A stretch of DNA of 64,000 nt, taken from the NCBI GenBank assembly GCA_022539475.1, contig VCMS01000013.1:248001-312000 (forward strand). Reading direction: 5' to 3'. A program made the position numbers and the translations under genes. Within the stretch, counting starts at the first letter, position 1, and each line of letters begins with the position of its first letter. Positions 53,724 through 63,679 of the stretch are shown in pieces. The notes beneath the pieces were generated by a model, which made no database searches, was not told the origin of the DNA, and saw nothing but the letters and a program-made list of their open reading frames with translations. This stretch comes from Gracilaria domingensis. Lineage: Eukaryota > Rhodophyta > Florideophyceae > Gracilariales > Gracilariaceae.

Positions 53724-53825
53724 GGCCGGAGCCGGGGCTGGAGCCGGAGCGTGAGCGGCAGTTCTGACAGTGACGCCATTGGCGACAGAGACAATAGCAA
53801 TAGCAGCGAGAGTCTTGATGATCAT
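53445..53825 (-). CDS. Small secreted Ala/Pro-repeat protein
   Basis: A 126-aa predicted secreted protein of unknown function. The ATG gives a classical signal peptide (MIIKTLAAIAIVSVANG). An Ala-Pro dipeptide run of about ten units (27-47) follows, then a Gly/Ala-rich acidic region ending SPADFGGLFSIFN. AP repeats are typical glycosylation sites of arabinogalactan-type or cell-wall proteins. It stands alone in a repeat-rich region but has a TATA-like element upstream and a clean start and stop, so it is probably real. The AP run is a GCCGGA hexamer microsatellite and likely to vary in length. No homologue recognised. Confidence 0.65.
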
Positions 53826-53971
53826 TTTTGAATGTGGAAGTTAGAAGTAGAAAAGGCAAAAGACGATTGCAGAACTCGTAAGAGGTGTCTGAGTTTGGAG
53901 CGGAGGTGGAGGAGAGAGAGGTTGCGCTTGATGGTCTCGGAAGTGCAGGAAGATAGCAGGAGTGGCACCGC

Positions 53972-53978
53972 TTAAATA
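53972..53978 (-). promoter_or_regulatory. TATA-like box
   Basis: TATTTAA on the minus strand, about 150 bp upstream of the small secreted protein ATG. Confidence 0.45.
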
Positions 53979-54470
53979 GAGTTGCGAAGCGAAACTCTTC
54001 CTGGAGCACAACCCGCATAATAAACTCTCCGCCGAAGGTTCTCAGAAGAATGTCACCAAGCGATACACCACGAGCCCGGGAGATAATTTCTTGTTGTGGG
54101 ACAGAGGCATTGTAATCAGGGATGTACATTGATCTTGCCAAAATGAATCACTACAGCACCGCCTTACAATTTCGATGAGACACCAAATATTGCTGGTGGT
54201 TGATGGATGTTCTCATTTTGGGGCAGATGGCCAATCTATAAAACTTGACCAGCGCACCTCCCAGAGCTTCTATGGTCACGATACGTATTGAGCTACATGA
54301 AGAAGAACGTGTGGAACATATATATTGGGCCAACCACTCGCAAGTGCTATAATCCGAAACATGACGACCTGCTGTTGATAAGGGTGTCATGCTTGGTCAA
54401 CACAGCTGATGCCTCGTCCTCGGATGCTGGATCAACACGTAGCTCCTGCTCTGTAAACTTTTTGCAACTC

Positions 54471-54523
54471 TATCGGGCCTTTTGAAGTAGCAGAAATTCA
54501 CTGCTACCTCAAAAGGCCCGATA
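54471..54523. repeat. Inverted repeat, 23-bp arms, 7-bp loop
   Basis: Left arm begins TATCGGGCCTTTTGAAGTAG; the right arm (54501-54523) is its complement with one mismatch. Confidence 0.9.
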
Positions 54524-56098
54524 CTGCCAGTAAACCTTCGTTGCCCAACGGACCATAAGAAATACGGGTCACAATGAGGGTAGAATACTGCCTTGAGCTC
54601 CACGTTGCCCGCTTCCCTCAGTAGAAAGCTGGGTCTTTTCCATGCGTTACCGCTTCAGCAAACACCCCAACTTTCTTAACGATGGGTCGATTTCAATAGG
54701 GTCCACGTAACGTACAAAGCTACGCTCGCGTTTCTACAAGTCTGTATTACAGACTCTGTAACATGCTGTTGGAGATGGATGAGTCATGCCGCATGGCCGC
54801 TTGACCGCCGTCTACGGGTGGCATTGCGCTGCCGCAGCCACTACGTGCACGCAACGGTCCACTTCTTACTAAGAAGTTCTTAGTGCTCGACAAGAAAACT
54901 CAAGTCGACCATTGCTTCAAAATTCAAGTTCAAAATTTGAACTTCAAAAACTGAGAAATAATGTAGAAACAAAGATCAATTTCCGGAACCAACGTCTGTG
55001 ACAACTTCCGAAGCTGTGGAAAGTTGCGAGATGAATATTTGTTGAACTAACAAAAACTCATCTACTGTCTGACAGGGAACTTCACCAAAGAATCATTACG
55101 TATCTACCGATATTGACTTGCACAGAAGACGGGGGTTCGAAATTGATTAAAGAACGATAAGTTTTGTTCTCTCTTGCTACGATTTCTTCACCAGCTTTCT
55201 CAATCTGATTCTTAGCATTTCAACTTACATTCGTACACGAACGAAAGAGGGATACAACGGCACCGTTGACTCATAAATAGGGGCGTACTCCGTATCTTGG
55301 CCACGTCAGCGGCCCAGCATCCAGGAGAAGCTACAATGCCCCGATGCCTTCAATTTTGCATGATTGCATTGAGAAACCAAGAGGAACATGAAAGAGAGAC
55401 GAAATCCAGCGGCCCTTCATTTAAATTGCCACATACAACAATCTGCCGTAAAAATGGTTCTGATATTGCCCACGTCACGCTTACTGAAACGATCACCAGA
55501 TGTTGAAACCAGGAGCGGTTTCTAAAGCCCACTTTGTCTAATTGAGGAAAGTGAATGTGCTCGAACAAATTAATACCTGGTTTAACACGTTGTTTCATTG
55601 ATTTATTGAAAGTCCACAGAGTTTTAGCAAATCAAACTACGAATGAACGGTACAGTTCATAGGTTGTAAACAAACGGAGAATTATGCTTTCCGCATTTAG
55701 AAGCGGGCGGCAAAGAAAACAAGCTAACGAAGGTCCTATGAAGTGAACACTAGAAGCCGATGATCAAACTGCATATCGGAGCGCAACTAACGTGTGTGTG
55801 TCGGACAGAGAGGGAGCTTGCACATGCCGCATATGACTCTGAAACTTTTCCAATGCGAGTGGGGTGAAAAGCTAAAGCTCTTCGGATGACGTGCGGGCAA
55901 GTTTATGATCAACTTCTTCTCTACATTATTCCTTATTCACATGAGTCTCGTGAAAGTTTCATCAGTGCCATACGAAGGAGTTAGAGCAATGCAACGCAGT
56001 GCGAAGTAGCACTCTCCTTTCTCCTCATCAATAATGACCCAATTCATGCGGAGGACGTAGTTAGTAGCAACATTGTCGGACAGACCACAAGCAATATT

Positions 56099-56133
56099 CT
56101 AGTTATAGCTACAGGACCTGTAGCTATAACTAG
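56099..56133. repeat. 35-bp perfect palindrome
   Basis: Seventeen-base arms starting CTAGTTATAGCTACAGG around a single A (56116). Confidence 0.9.
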
Positions 56134-56327
56134 CTCCATGCACAATAACTGGTTATTATATTCGCAAAACTGTCAGGTTATCATCCTCGAGGACGAAAAC
56201 ATGACCGTTTCATGTCCTTGTCGCTCTCAGTATGGAAATGCGCCAACTTGTACTGAATCCATGGGACATAAGTCCTGTCCGACAACCTATACTTATCGCC
56301 ACCGTTGCATCTTGAGTCAAGAGAAAC

Positions 56328-56370
56328 AACTCTATCGACAAGTCAAGATTCTTGACTTGTCGATAGAGTT
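56328..56370. repeat. 43-bp perfect palindrome
   Basis: Twenty-one-base arms starting AACTCTATCGACAAGTCAAG around one T (56349), followed by a T-run. Confidence 0.9.
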
Positions 56371-57273
56371 TTTTCTTATCGATACGGCAAAGGTAGCTGA
56401 GTTTACTTGCACACCACAAAGCGGGAACAGTCCCGCACACCCGACCTTTGTCTCCTAGCTAGAGTACATTGTCGCACCAGTAAACACTGTTGAAGTAACC
56501 GACCTGTGTCGTTGCTTAGCGCAGCTCTCTTGCTCAAGGTCCTCATGGACAGGTTTGAGACTTGCGTCTCATTCCCGAGCTCAACACATTACAACTTGTT
56601 GTAACTGTGTTGTTTGTCAACAATTCAGTCCCTTTTTTTGCAAGTAGAAACTTCCTTAATAAACCTACGTGTCCATCAGGAAAGAATTAGGAGTCTCTAC
56701 TAGAGACTTGCCTGGACGAGTGTAAGGGCTTGAGAGCATTGAGAGAAATGTTCCCCATCTCACCGACTGAACAAGCTTCTGATGCTTTTCTTAGCGGCTC
56801 CTCTGAGGGATCCTATGGCAGCAATGCAACGGGTGAACAAGACAAAGCTCTGCAAATTCTTAACGTGATATGAACCCAAAGCGGAAACAGAATCGATATC
56901 AGAATGCACGAACAAAAAGGCTTGTGGGTTGCTCTCATGTGTTAAGGATACTACGACGGTACACGTACTTGTCTCATCATGCATTTGTGCCCGAAATCAT
57001 TGTAGGTCAGAATGAAAAGAACACCCAGCCACGCAGAGCACTGTACCCTAAGTCTGGTTCGGAAATGCTTGAGAAGCCAAGTTCACCTTTCTAGGCAAGT
57101 GCAACCCATGCACCTAAACTCATCTCCAAGTCGTGATGTCGTAAAAGCCAGCCTGAACTGGAGCACGAAGGGATCGTCTTTTGTTGAAGCAACGACTCAA
57201 GGGGTGTGCAAGGTTAACCGTCTTCACTTCCTGTTTATAAACATAACCGGGTAACAACTGCTGCAAGACTATC

Positions 57274-59199
57274 ATGGAAAGGGCACCTCTTCTACAGAAG
57301 AAGGGAAGTTGCAAAGATGTTCCAAAGAAAAAAGACCCATCCTTTCTGAAGACGATGAAGTTCTGCCTGCCGTTTATTGTGCCGAACACGTTACGACTCA
57401 AGTTTTACTCCTTCCTATGCGTTCTTTGCATCACGGGATACAAGGCATGCTTGCTAGTCCCAGGTCTGTCTATGAAGATTGTTATCGATGCCTTGGCGAG
57501 CAACGATGAGAATATCAAGCTTCATCGCCCAATAGTTGGCCTGTTCTTATTTCTAGGCGGTCGTGCTTTGGGAGGTGTTTTTGGCCAGGGACAAGAGCTC
57601 GCTGAACAATACTGCGGGTCGTATCTCTCACAGGTATTTGCGGTTCGGTCCTTTAGCCATATTCAATCGCTTTCCTTGTCATACCATACTTCCAAGAAAA
57701 CTGGTGAGACAACTTCCATCCTTGGACGCGGAATAGGCTCCATCAACAGCCTTCTAACGCTAGTTGTGTTCAATCTTGGACCTACGGTTGTGGAGGCAAT
57801 TTTCGTTTCTGGCATATTCTTTAGGCTGGGCTCCCCGCTTATCGCACTGGTAACAGTGATAACAGTTTTTGCATATGTCGTTTTCACAGGGTATATGACA
57901 CAATGGAGAGTTCGATGCGGCCGTGAGCTTCGCGAGGCGCAAAATAACGCTTGGTCCTGCGCAACGGACACTATTGTAAACTTTGGAACGGTGAAGTCGT
58001 TTGGCATGGAGAAAGCCGAAGTTTCAAGGTACGCATCCCTGCGGGAAATCGCTCAACATATCGCCGTAAGATCTACTGGAATCCTAACAGGATTCAGGTT
58101 CGGACAAACTTTCATTGTACATCTTGGCACTTTCTTTGGCCTCGTCATTGCCGCCGTTCAGGCCTCTCGAAATGTGATTACCATCGGCGACTTCACAATG
58201 ATTCAATCATATATCGGTCAACTTTTCGGACCCTTGCTGTGGTTTGGAAGCTCATACGGACAGGTTGTGTCGGCTTTAACGAATCTTGAGCAAGTTATGG
58301 AGCTCTTCGAAAAAGAGAGTGAAGTGCAAGATGCTGAAAATGCTGAAGAACTCGTCATTGACGTAAAGGATGGCAAGTCCAACGGTGGACAAATTGTTTT
58401 CGAAAACGTTTCGTTCGCATATGACAAGGGTCGGCAGGCAGAATCCGATTCTAGAACCAAGAGTGGCCAAGTTGAAAGCATAAACTTCCGAGTCCCACCC
58501 GGGAAGATGGTGGCATTGGTAGGTCCTTCAGGAGCTGGAAAATCTACGATAGTGAAGTTGCTTCTTCGCCTTTACGATACGCAGGCAGGTCGAGTTCTCA
58601 TTGACGGCAAGAATGTCAAGTCTCTCCAGCAAGACTCTCTTCGTCACGCGATTGGTCTTGTCGCTCAGGAGACCACTCTGTTTAACGATACGCTGGAAAA
58701 GAACATCAAATTTGGTCGACCAGAGGCGACAGATGCTGAACTCTGGAGTGCCATTCGGCTAGCATCTCTGGAAGAATTCATCCTAAGGCAACCACGTGGG
58801 CTCCAAACCAGTGTCGGTGACCAAGGACTTCGACTCTCCGGGGGGGAACGGCAGCGAGTGGGAATTGCTCGTGCTGTGCTGAAAGACCCTGCCATCATGC
58901 TTCTAGATGAGGCTACATCCGCACTGTCAACGATTGATGAACGCAAGATTCAGAAGAATCTTCAGCAGCTCTGCAAGGGACGTACAACGGTTGCCGTGGC
59001 TCATCGCTTATCAACCATCATGATGGCAGATGAAATTTTGGTAATCAACAACGGACGAATCGTTGAACGTGGTTCACATGATGACCTGGTGATGAGGAAG
59101 GGATTGTACGCACATATGTGGTCGATTCAGGCCGGAATGGCCATAGGAGGCGATGTTGAAGACAGCGCATTGGAGGCGGTGTTGAAAACAACGTCATAG
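57274..59199 (+). CDS. ATM1/HMT1-type half ABC transporter
   Basis: A 641-aa half transporter, membrane domain first. The short N-terminus lacks an obvious organellar presequence, unlike mitochondrial ATM1. Membrane helices lie in about 40-340, with GQELAEQYCGSYLSQVFAVRS and the coupling region NFGTVKSFGMEKAEVSRY typical of the ABCB6/7/ATM1/HMT1 group. The nucleotide-binding domain has an A-loop FAYD, Walker A GPSGAGKST (417-425), Q-loop VAQETTLF, signature LSGGERQR (521-528), Walker B AIMLLDEATSAL (about 545-556) and H-loop AHRLST. It works as a homodimer. Family members export glutathione-linked or metal-related compounds (Fe-S precursors, phytochelatins); without a presequence a vacuolar HMT1-like role is as plausible as mitochondrial ATM1. 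Confidence 0.9.
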   Translation: MERAPLLQKKGSCKDVPKKKDPSFLKTMKFCLPFIVPNTLRLKFYSFLCVLCITGYKACLLVPGLSMKIVIDALASNDENIKLHRPIVGLFLFLGGRALGGVFGQGQELAEQYCGSYLSQVFAVRSFSHIQSLSLSYHTSKKTGETTSILGRGIGSINSLLTLVVFNLGPTVVEAIFVSGIFFRLGSPLIALVTVITVFAYVVFTGYMTQWRVRCGRELREAQNNAWSCATDTIVNFGTVKSFGMEKAEVSRYASLREIAQHIAVRSTGILTGFRFGQTFIVHLGTFFGLVIAAVQASRNVITIGDFTMIQSYIGQLFGPLLWFGSSYGQVVSALTNLEQVMELFEKESEVQDAENAEELVIDVKDGKSNGGQIVFENVSFAYDKGRQAESDSRTKSGQVESINFRVPPGKMVALVGPSGAGKSTIVKLLLRLYDTQAGRVLIDGKNVKSLQQDSLRHAIGLVAQETTLFNDTLEKNIKFGRPEATDAELWSAIRLASLEEFILRQPRGLQTSVGDQGLRLSGGERQRVGIARAVLKDPAIMLLDEATSALSTIDERKIQKNLQQLCKGRTTVAVAHRLSTIMMADEILVINNGRIVERGSHDDLVMRKGLYAHMWSIQAGMAIGGDVEDSALEAVLKTTS

Positions 59200-59556
59200 A
59201 ACCCCTGTATTGAACCTGAAAGTGAAACAAGCATTCCTTTTCAGAACAGGGATATATCCAAAAAACCCCCTAACCTCCACATAGTTTACATGGTGTGGTG
59301 TCAGTGGTAGGGCGCAGGCGTATTTCACGTTTCCCGTAGTAAGTGCGAAGTTCGTATCTATGTACATTTGTTTAGATTGGCCTGCTAGTCAATCTAGTCC
59401 CAAGAGCACGGAAGGACCGATATCAAAAAGCTGTCACCAGTGCCGCATTGTTGCACTCATGTATGGAGGAAAGTGCATACGAAATCTCTGTATCTTCAAG
59501 AGAATATTCAAATCAAAGCTCGAAGCTCCAGTTAGTCTCGAAAAAGCAGTTTTGAA
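59200..59556. other. Short spacer between convergent genes
   Basis: 357 bp between the ABC transporter and NAE1-like stops; nothing else recognised. Confidence 0.6.
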
Positions 59557-61488
59557 TCATACAGCAAAACTGGTGCTACTTTGTTCAGCCATGTTGACGA
59601 TGAGCGCATTGTCGAGTGGAATAAACTGCTGAGTGATAATCTTGGTAATTTCTTGCGCTGCAATTCCACCCATAAAGGCGGCCACATTATGAAGCTCTGC
59701 GTTCGCATACCGAACCACTTCTTCCGTTTCGTCCCTCCAGAGGCCACTGTTTGACTGCAGGCCAAGCTGCTCCTTAATCTCAGAGACATAGCTATGCATA
59801 AGAGCCAAATCATTCTCCTTCATGACAGCATCGCTACCTGGATAGCGTCCATTCTGTCGGTGAAACTTATCCACCGCACGCAGAATCGCGTAATAGGGAG
59901 ATGCCTTGCCGTTTGTGCTTGCATCCAGACCACCCTCCAACATCGCGGCTTCCTTGAAGGCGTCTAAATTCCATGCAATGAGCTCTTCTTTGATGCTCTT
60001 CGTGGACAGAACGTGTATGGAGTGCACATTTTTACAGAATGACTTAACAAACGCTTCGTCAATGTCGATATCAATGGCACGTTCTTCCGCAATACGCTGT
60101 ACAAAGTGGAATACACGCTTGGCATCGTTGTCGGCCTTGTCGGAGTATATGCGTTGCAATGCAATGTACGACTCGGTATCGGCGGTCATATCGGGCAAAG
60201 AGCCACGCACGGGTAGACGTGCACCTTCCTGAACAAATTGGCGAAGCGCTGCAGCTAGCAACCAAAATCGAGCTCGTTGTTGTGCGATCCTGGTGGCGGC
60301 ACGGTTGTCAGAGGGGATGGACGATGTTATCTGTCTTTCATCGTCGTCCATAGACTTTGGGGAAGGCTTGTTCTGTTGTTTGGAGTAGTGCATGATTTCC
60401 GGAAAGACATGAGGTTGAGGTTGCTCAATCTGGACAAGAAACGCGTTGGAGGTTTGTGGATTGCTATTTGGATGTGAGAGCACGGCTTGAACGTTGGGCG
60501 GGATGACATTGGTTTGAGCATAGCATAGTCGCAAGTTGGAGGGCTTGAGCGCTTCTTCAAAGTTTTGGGCTGTGGAGGGGCAATGAGCGGGACGCAGTGA
60601 TTGAACAAGTTGTTTGAATAGTTGTTTGTGCTGAGTTGTTTGAGGCAGTTGATTGTTGTTGCGCGAGCGGAAAAGTTGCACTGCTTTAGTGAGAATGATA
60701 ACGAAGGGGACGTGTGATAGCTGAGTGGTATCGGAGATAGATTGAAGATCGGTGGCTTCAGCTAGATCTCGCAGCTGCGGGAACGGGTGGTGCACGCACA
60801 GATCCGGCGGCAGGTCATCTTGTCTGGCATTGAGGACGCAGAGCATGGGACTCTGGATGCGCAGGTAGCCTATCATACCATAACAGCGCAGCAACACGAA
60901 CGGGATGTTGGCGCGAAAGCAAGCGTCGGAGAGATACTGCACGACGGGGTGCGTGGCGGGCATATCGGCGACCACGACGGCGGAAAAGCGCACGACAAAG
61001 GCGTAGGCAGCGGCGGCAGAATCGATAAAGGTGTGGGCATGGTGCGGCACGAAGGACGCGGCGGTCTCGTTATTGAGCAGGTGCATGCACTGCACAAGCG
61101 CATGGGCGCGGTTGGCGAGGTGGTCCGAGACATGGGAGAGGAAGAAGTTTGCGGCGATGTGGCGCGGCCTGAGCTGGTGGCCGTCGACGATGGTGATGGC
61201 GCCAATGGCGGGCAGGACGAGGTTCTTGACGGTCTCGGTGCCGGCGGCGGTGGCGTGCACGAGACAGAGCGAGGCGTCGCGCAGCGCGGCCTGGCCGGCG
61301 TCGCCCCAGATTCGAAGCTGGCGATCGTACTTGTGCGCGACGGGGGCGGCGCCGGGGGGGGCGGCGGGCGCGCTGGGCCATGGCGGCGGAAGGGGGGGGG
61401 GGGGGGGGGGGGCGTGGGGAGGGGGGGCCGGGAGGGGGTGAGGCTGGGGTGGGGGAAGGGGGGAGGGGCTGCGGCGGGCGGGGGCCAT
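59557..61488 (-). CDS. NEDD8-activating enzyme E1 regulatory subunit (APPBP1/AXR1)
   Basis: A 643-aa protein from the ATG at 61488 (MAPARRSPSPLPPPQPHPLP). After a Pro-rich extension of about 50 residues, the E1-like Rossmann domain begins KYDRQLRIWGDAGQAALRDA, with TAAGTETVKNLVLPAIGAIT and VDGHQLRPRHIAANFFL, typical of the AXR1/APPBP1 half. Later come FVLLRCYGMIGYLRIQ, the DLRLxxP-like region DLRDLAEATDLQ, and the C-terminal EVVRYANAELHNVAAFMGGIAAQEITKIITQQFIP, all diagnostic. It pairs with UBA3/ECR1 to activate NEDD8/RUB for cullin neddylation. It lacks the catalytic Cys by family design. The Pro-rich N-terminus is encoded by G-run DNA and is probably dispensable. The upstream TTG-started frame is not used. 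Confidence 0.92.
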   Translation of the reverse strand: MAPARRSPSPLPPPQPHPLPAPPPHAPPPPPPLPPPWPSAPAAPPGAAPVAHKYDRQLRIWGDAGQAALRDASLCLVHATAAGTETVKNLVLPAIGAITIVDGHQLRPRHIAANFFLSHVSDHLANRAHALVQCMHLLNNETAASFVPHHAHTFIDSAAAAYAFVVRFSAVVVADMPATHPVVQYLSDACFRANIPFVLLRCYGMIGYLRIQSPMLCVLNARQDDLPPDLCVHHPFPQLRDLAEATDLQSISDTTQLSHVPFVIILTKAVQLFRSRNNNQLPQTTQHKQLFKQLVQSLRPAHCPSTAQNFEEALKPSNLRLCYAQTNVIPPNVQAVLSHPNSNPQTSNAFLVQIEQPQPHVFPEIMHYSKQQNKPSPKSMDDDERQITSSIPSDNRAATRIAQQRARFWLLAAALRQFVQEGARLPVRGSLPDMTADTESYIALQRIYSDKADNDAKRVFHFVQRIAEERAIDIDIDEAFVKSFCKNVHSIHVLSTKSIKEELIAWNLDAFKEAAMLEGGLDASTNGKASPYYAILRAVDKFHRQNGRYPGSDAVMKENDLALMHSYVSEIKEQLGLQSNSGLWRDETEEVVRYANAELHNVAAFMGGIAAQEITKIITQQFIPLDNALIVNMAEQSSTSFAV

Positions 61489-62839
61489 GGCGGCGAGCAG
61501 CGACCTTCGCTTCAACGGCGGCGCGAGGCGAAAACGAGGTGGGGTGCGCGACGTGGACAGTCGGGCGACGTGGACAGGGGCGTTCTATTTTTGGGCGGAG
61601 CAATGCAAGGCGGAGTGAGGTGTCGGCGCGCGCGCGCCGTGCATGCGGGCGCTTTCCGCGAGGCGGTTGGAACGCGTGCGCGCGGCAGCGGCAGCGCGGC
61701 AGCGCGCCGCGCACTACACGTTGTGCGCGCCGCGCGCCGCTGCGCACACCTCATCTGGATGCGCACATACGGCGGCGCGGCGCGGCGCCTCCACGCGCGC
61801 CGCGCGCGCCGCGCGCGCGGCTGACGGCGTCATGGCTGCGTCCTACCGGCCGTAATTTGCTCCCCGCCGCGCCTTCCATGAAGCGCGCGCCCACGCGCCG
61901 CGCGGTCGCGCGACCGCGCCTCCTTAGCCGCGCTGCTCCGCACAAACGTGCAGCCTTGTTTGGATCGCCACAGCGGCGTGCAAACCAGCGCGGCGCCATT
62001 TGCGCGCTCCAATGTGCTGCATCAATCACCAGCGGTGATACAGCCAAACATGCCAAATCAGCCGCCGCGCCACCGCGCTGTCAATTGGATGCCAACAAAC
62101 GCGCCTCTCTCTACGCGCGCGTTGCACACGAGAGAAGCGCCGTCGTTTACCATTCGGTTGGCATGATGTCGCGCGCTCACACGCGCTCATATATATGGTG
62201 AGCGTGTGCAATTGTTGTTGCATCAAGCCCGCACACGAGAGCGCGGGCGAGCTGTTTGGCGCCGGTGCGCAGCAAGGCAGCATGCCTTTATGCGCTCACT
62301 ACAAGTACGTGTGCTTTATTGCCATACATGTCGTGCACTCGCGCTGGTTAAAAAAAGATTCGCTTGCAGCCCCCGTGTTTCCCGCCACATTGGGCGCGCA
62401 TGCTGGCGCTCGTGTGCCATCGTCTCTCCCCAGCCGCGCTGCTATCGTACCCGGTACGCTCATATGATGACGTATACACGCCACCAACAGGCGCGCATGG
62501 AACGGGCAATATTTATAAATATATAAGAATACATAGGTATATTTATATGCGGGGTACACTATATACAGCGAGCCAGGCTTCTTCTTGGTTGTTGGGTTAA
62601 GAGACGAACAGTTAAGCGCAGCTTGACCAAAAAAAAAAAAAAAAAACAAAAAGTGCCCCGAGCTGCGCCGCAGCCCAAGCTAAGTATTAGTGGTAAACAA
62701 GTAGGATGGTAGTCACTAGACAAAAACGCACACAATCACACGCACACTCACAACAACAAAAAAAACACGCACCACGAAACAAGCTATCTCTCTCTCCCTC
62801 TCTCGCGCTCTCTCTCTATCGCTCTCTCCCTGCCCTCTC
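61489..62839. promoter_or_regulatory. GC-rich promoter of NAE1 and 3' region of the C2H2 gene
   Basis: The first 500 bp are GCGCGC-rich like the other islands; ATTGG/CCAAT words occur near 62010 and 62084. After about 62300 the sequence becomes AT-rich with TATATA words (about 62185, 62515-62565). At 62690-62840 CA-rich and CT-rich microsatellites form the probable 3' UTR of the next gene. Confidence 0.5.
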
Positions 62840-62840
62840 T
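62700..62840. repeat. CA/AC and CT microsatellite tract
   Basis: CACAC-type repeats followed by CTCTCTCT blocks, directly 3' of the C2H2 stop codon. Confidence 0.75.
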
Positions 62841-63679
62841 CACGAGGGAGTAACGCGCTTGGTGATAAGCCCATGGATCTGACGAGAGTGCCTGTTCAAA
62901 CTGCTCCTCTGGCCAAAGCAAGCGCCACACACGGAGCACTGATGCGGCCTCTGCTTCTCATGCACGGTGGCAATGTGCTGCGTGAGATGTAGCTTGAAGT
63001 GAAAGCGGAAGCCACAGATGTGACAGGGATAGGGGCGCGAGCCCTCGTGTACGGTGCGGCAGTGCTTAAATACAGCCGAGCGTTCAGCAAACGTCTGACC
63101 ACAGCGCTCGCACGAGAAGTCCCTTCTCTTGAGGTGCACGGTTCGGAAGTGGCGGTACTTGGAGGACACATGGCCAAAAGTGGCCGGGCATTGCTCGCAC
63201 GCGAACGGCTTTGCCTTCTCGTGAATGGTCCTGACATGCAGGCGCAGGTGATTGGCCCTCGCAAACGTCGACGAACAGAGTGTGCAGGCGAACGGCTTGG
63301 CGGGCTGCACGGCGGTCGAGGCGGGCACAATGGCCGGCAGGCTCGGAGGAGGCACGGGCAGCAGCGGCGACGCGTGCGACACGGGTGACGTGGACAGCGC
63401 GATCTGCTGGTGCTGGTGCTGCGGCGGCGGCGGGACGGACGGCGCGGGCGCGACGCGGTGGTCGGCGCGCGCGGGGAACAGCGGCGGCAGCGGCGGCAGC
63501 GCGCGCGCGGCGGGCGGCGGCGGGTGCGCGACGGCGGCGACGTCCAGCACGACGTCCCAGTAGTTGCGGGGGCGCTTTGCGGGCGGCGAGGGGGGGATGG
63601 CGTCGACGGCGCGGGAGAAGGGGCGCTTGAGCGGCGGCAGCGCCGCGTGCGAGGCGGCGGGGGAGGTGACGGCGGCCAT
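62840..63679 (-). CDS. Five-finger C2H2 zinc-finger protein
   Basis: A 279-aa putative nuclear regulator. The ATG at 63679 starts MAAVTSPAASHAALPPLKRP. The N-terminal half is Pro/Ala-rich with a basic PPAKRPRN patch, matching PPAKRMR in the protein at 29335. Five fingers run from C132 (CTLC, CEQC, CERC, CHIC, CSVC) to about 270, with linkers such as EKAKPF, KRRDF and EKQRPHQ. The spacing is regular, with HX4H closings like HVRTIH and HFRTVH. The same five-finger, short C-terminal tail layout supports paralogy with 29335-30576. Binding site and targets unknown. Confidence 0.88.
   Translation of the reverse strand: MAAVTSPAASHAALPPLKRPFSRAVDAIPPSPPAKRPRNYWDVVLDVAAVAHPPPPAARALPPLPPLFPARADHRVAPAPSVPPPPQHQHQQIALSTSPVSHASPLLPVPPPSLPAIVPASTAVQPAKPFACTLCSSTFARANHLRLHVRTIHEKAKPFACEQCPATFGHVSSKYRHFRTVHLKRRDFSCERCGQTFAERSAVFKHCRTVHEGSRPYPCHICGFRFHFKLHLTQHIATVHEKQRPHQCSVCGACFGQRSSLNRHSRQIHGLITKRVTPS

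Larger units (their letters stand above)
53826..57273. other. Gene-poor, palindrome-rich intergenic region
   Basis: 3.4 kb with no recognisable gene other than leader sequence of the flanking genes. Three strong palindromes lie within it (54471-54523, 56099-56133 and 56328-56370). Short frames are unrecognised. Confidence 0.5.

Noticed and set aside
59298..59370. tRNA-like words (GTGGTAGGGCGCAGGC, GTTCGTATC)
   Set aside because: The acceptor and T stems do not pair, so no cloverleaf can be drawn.
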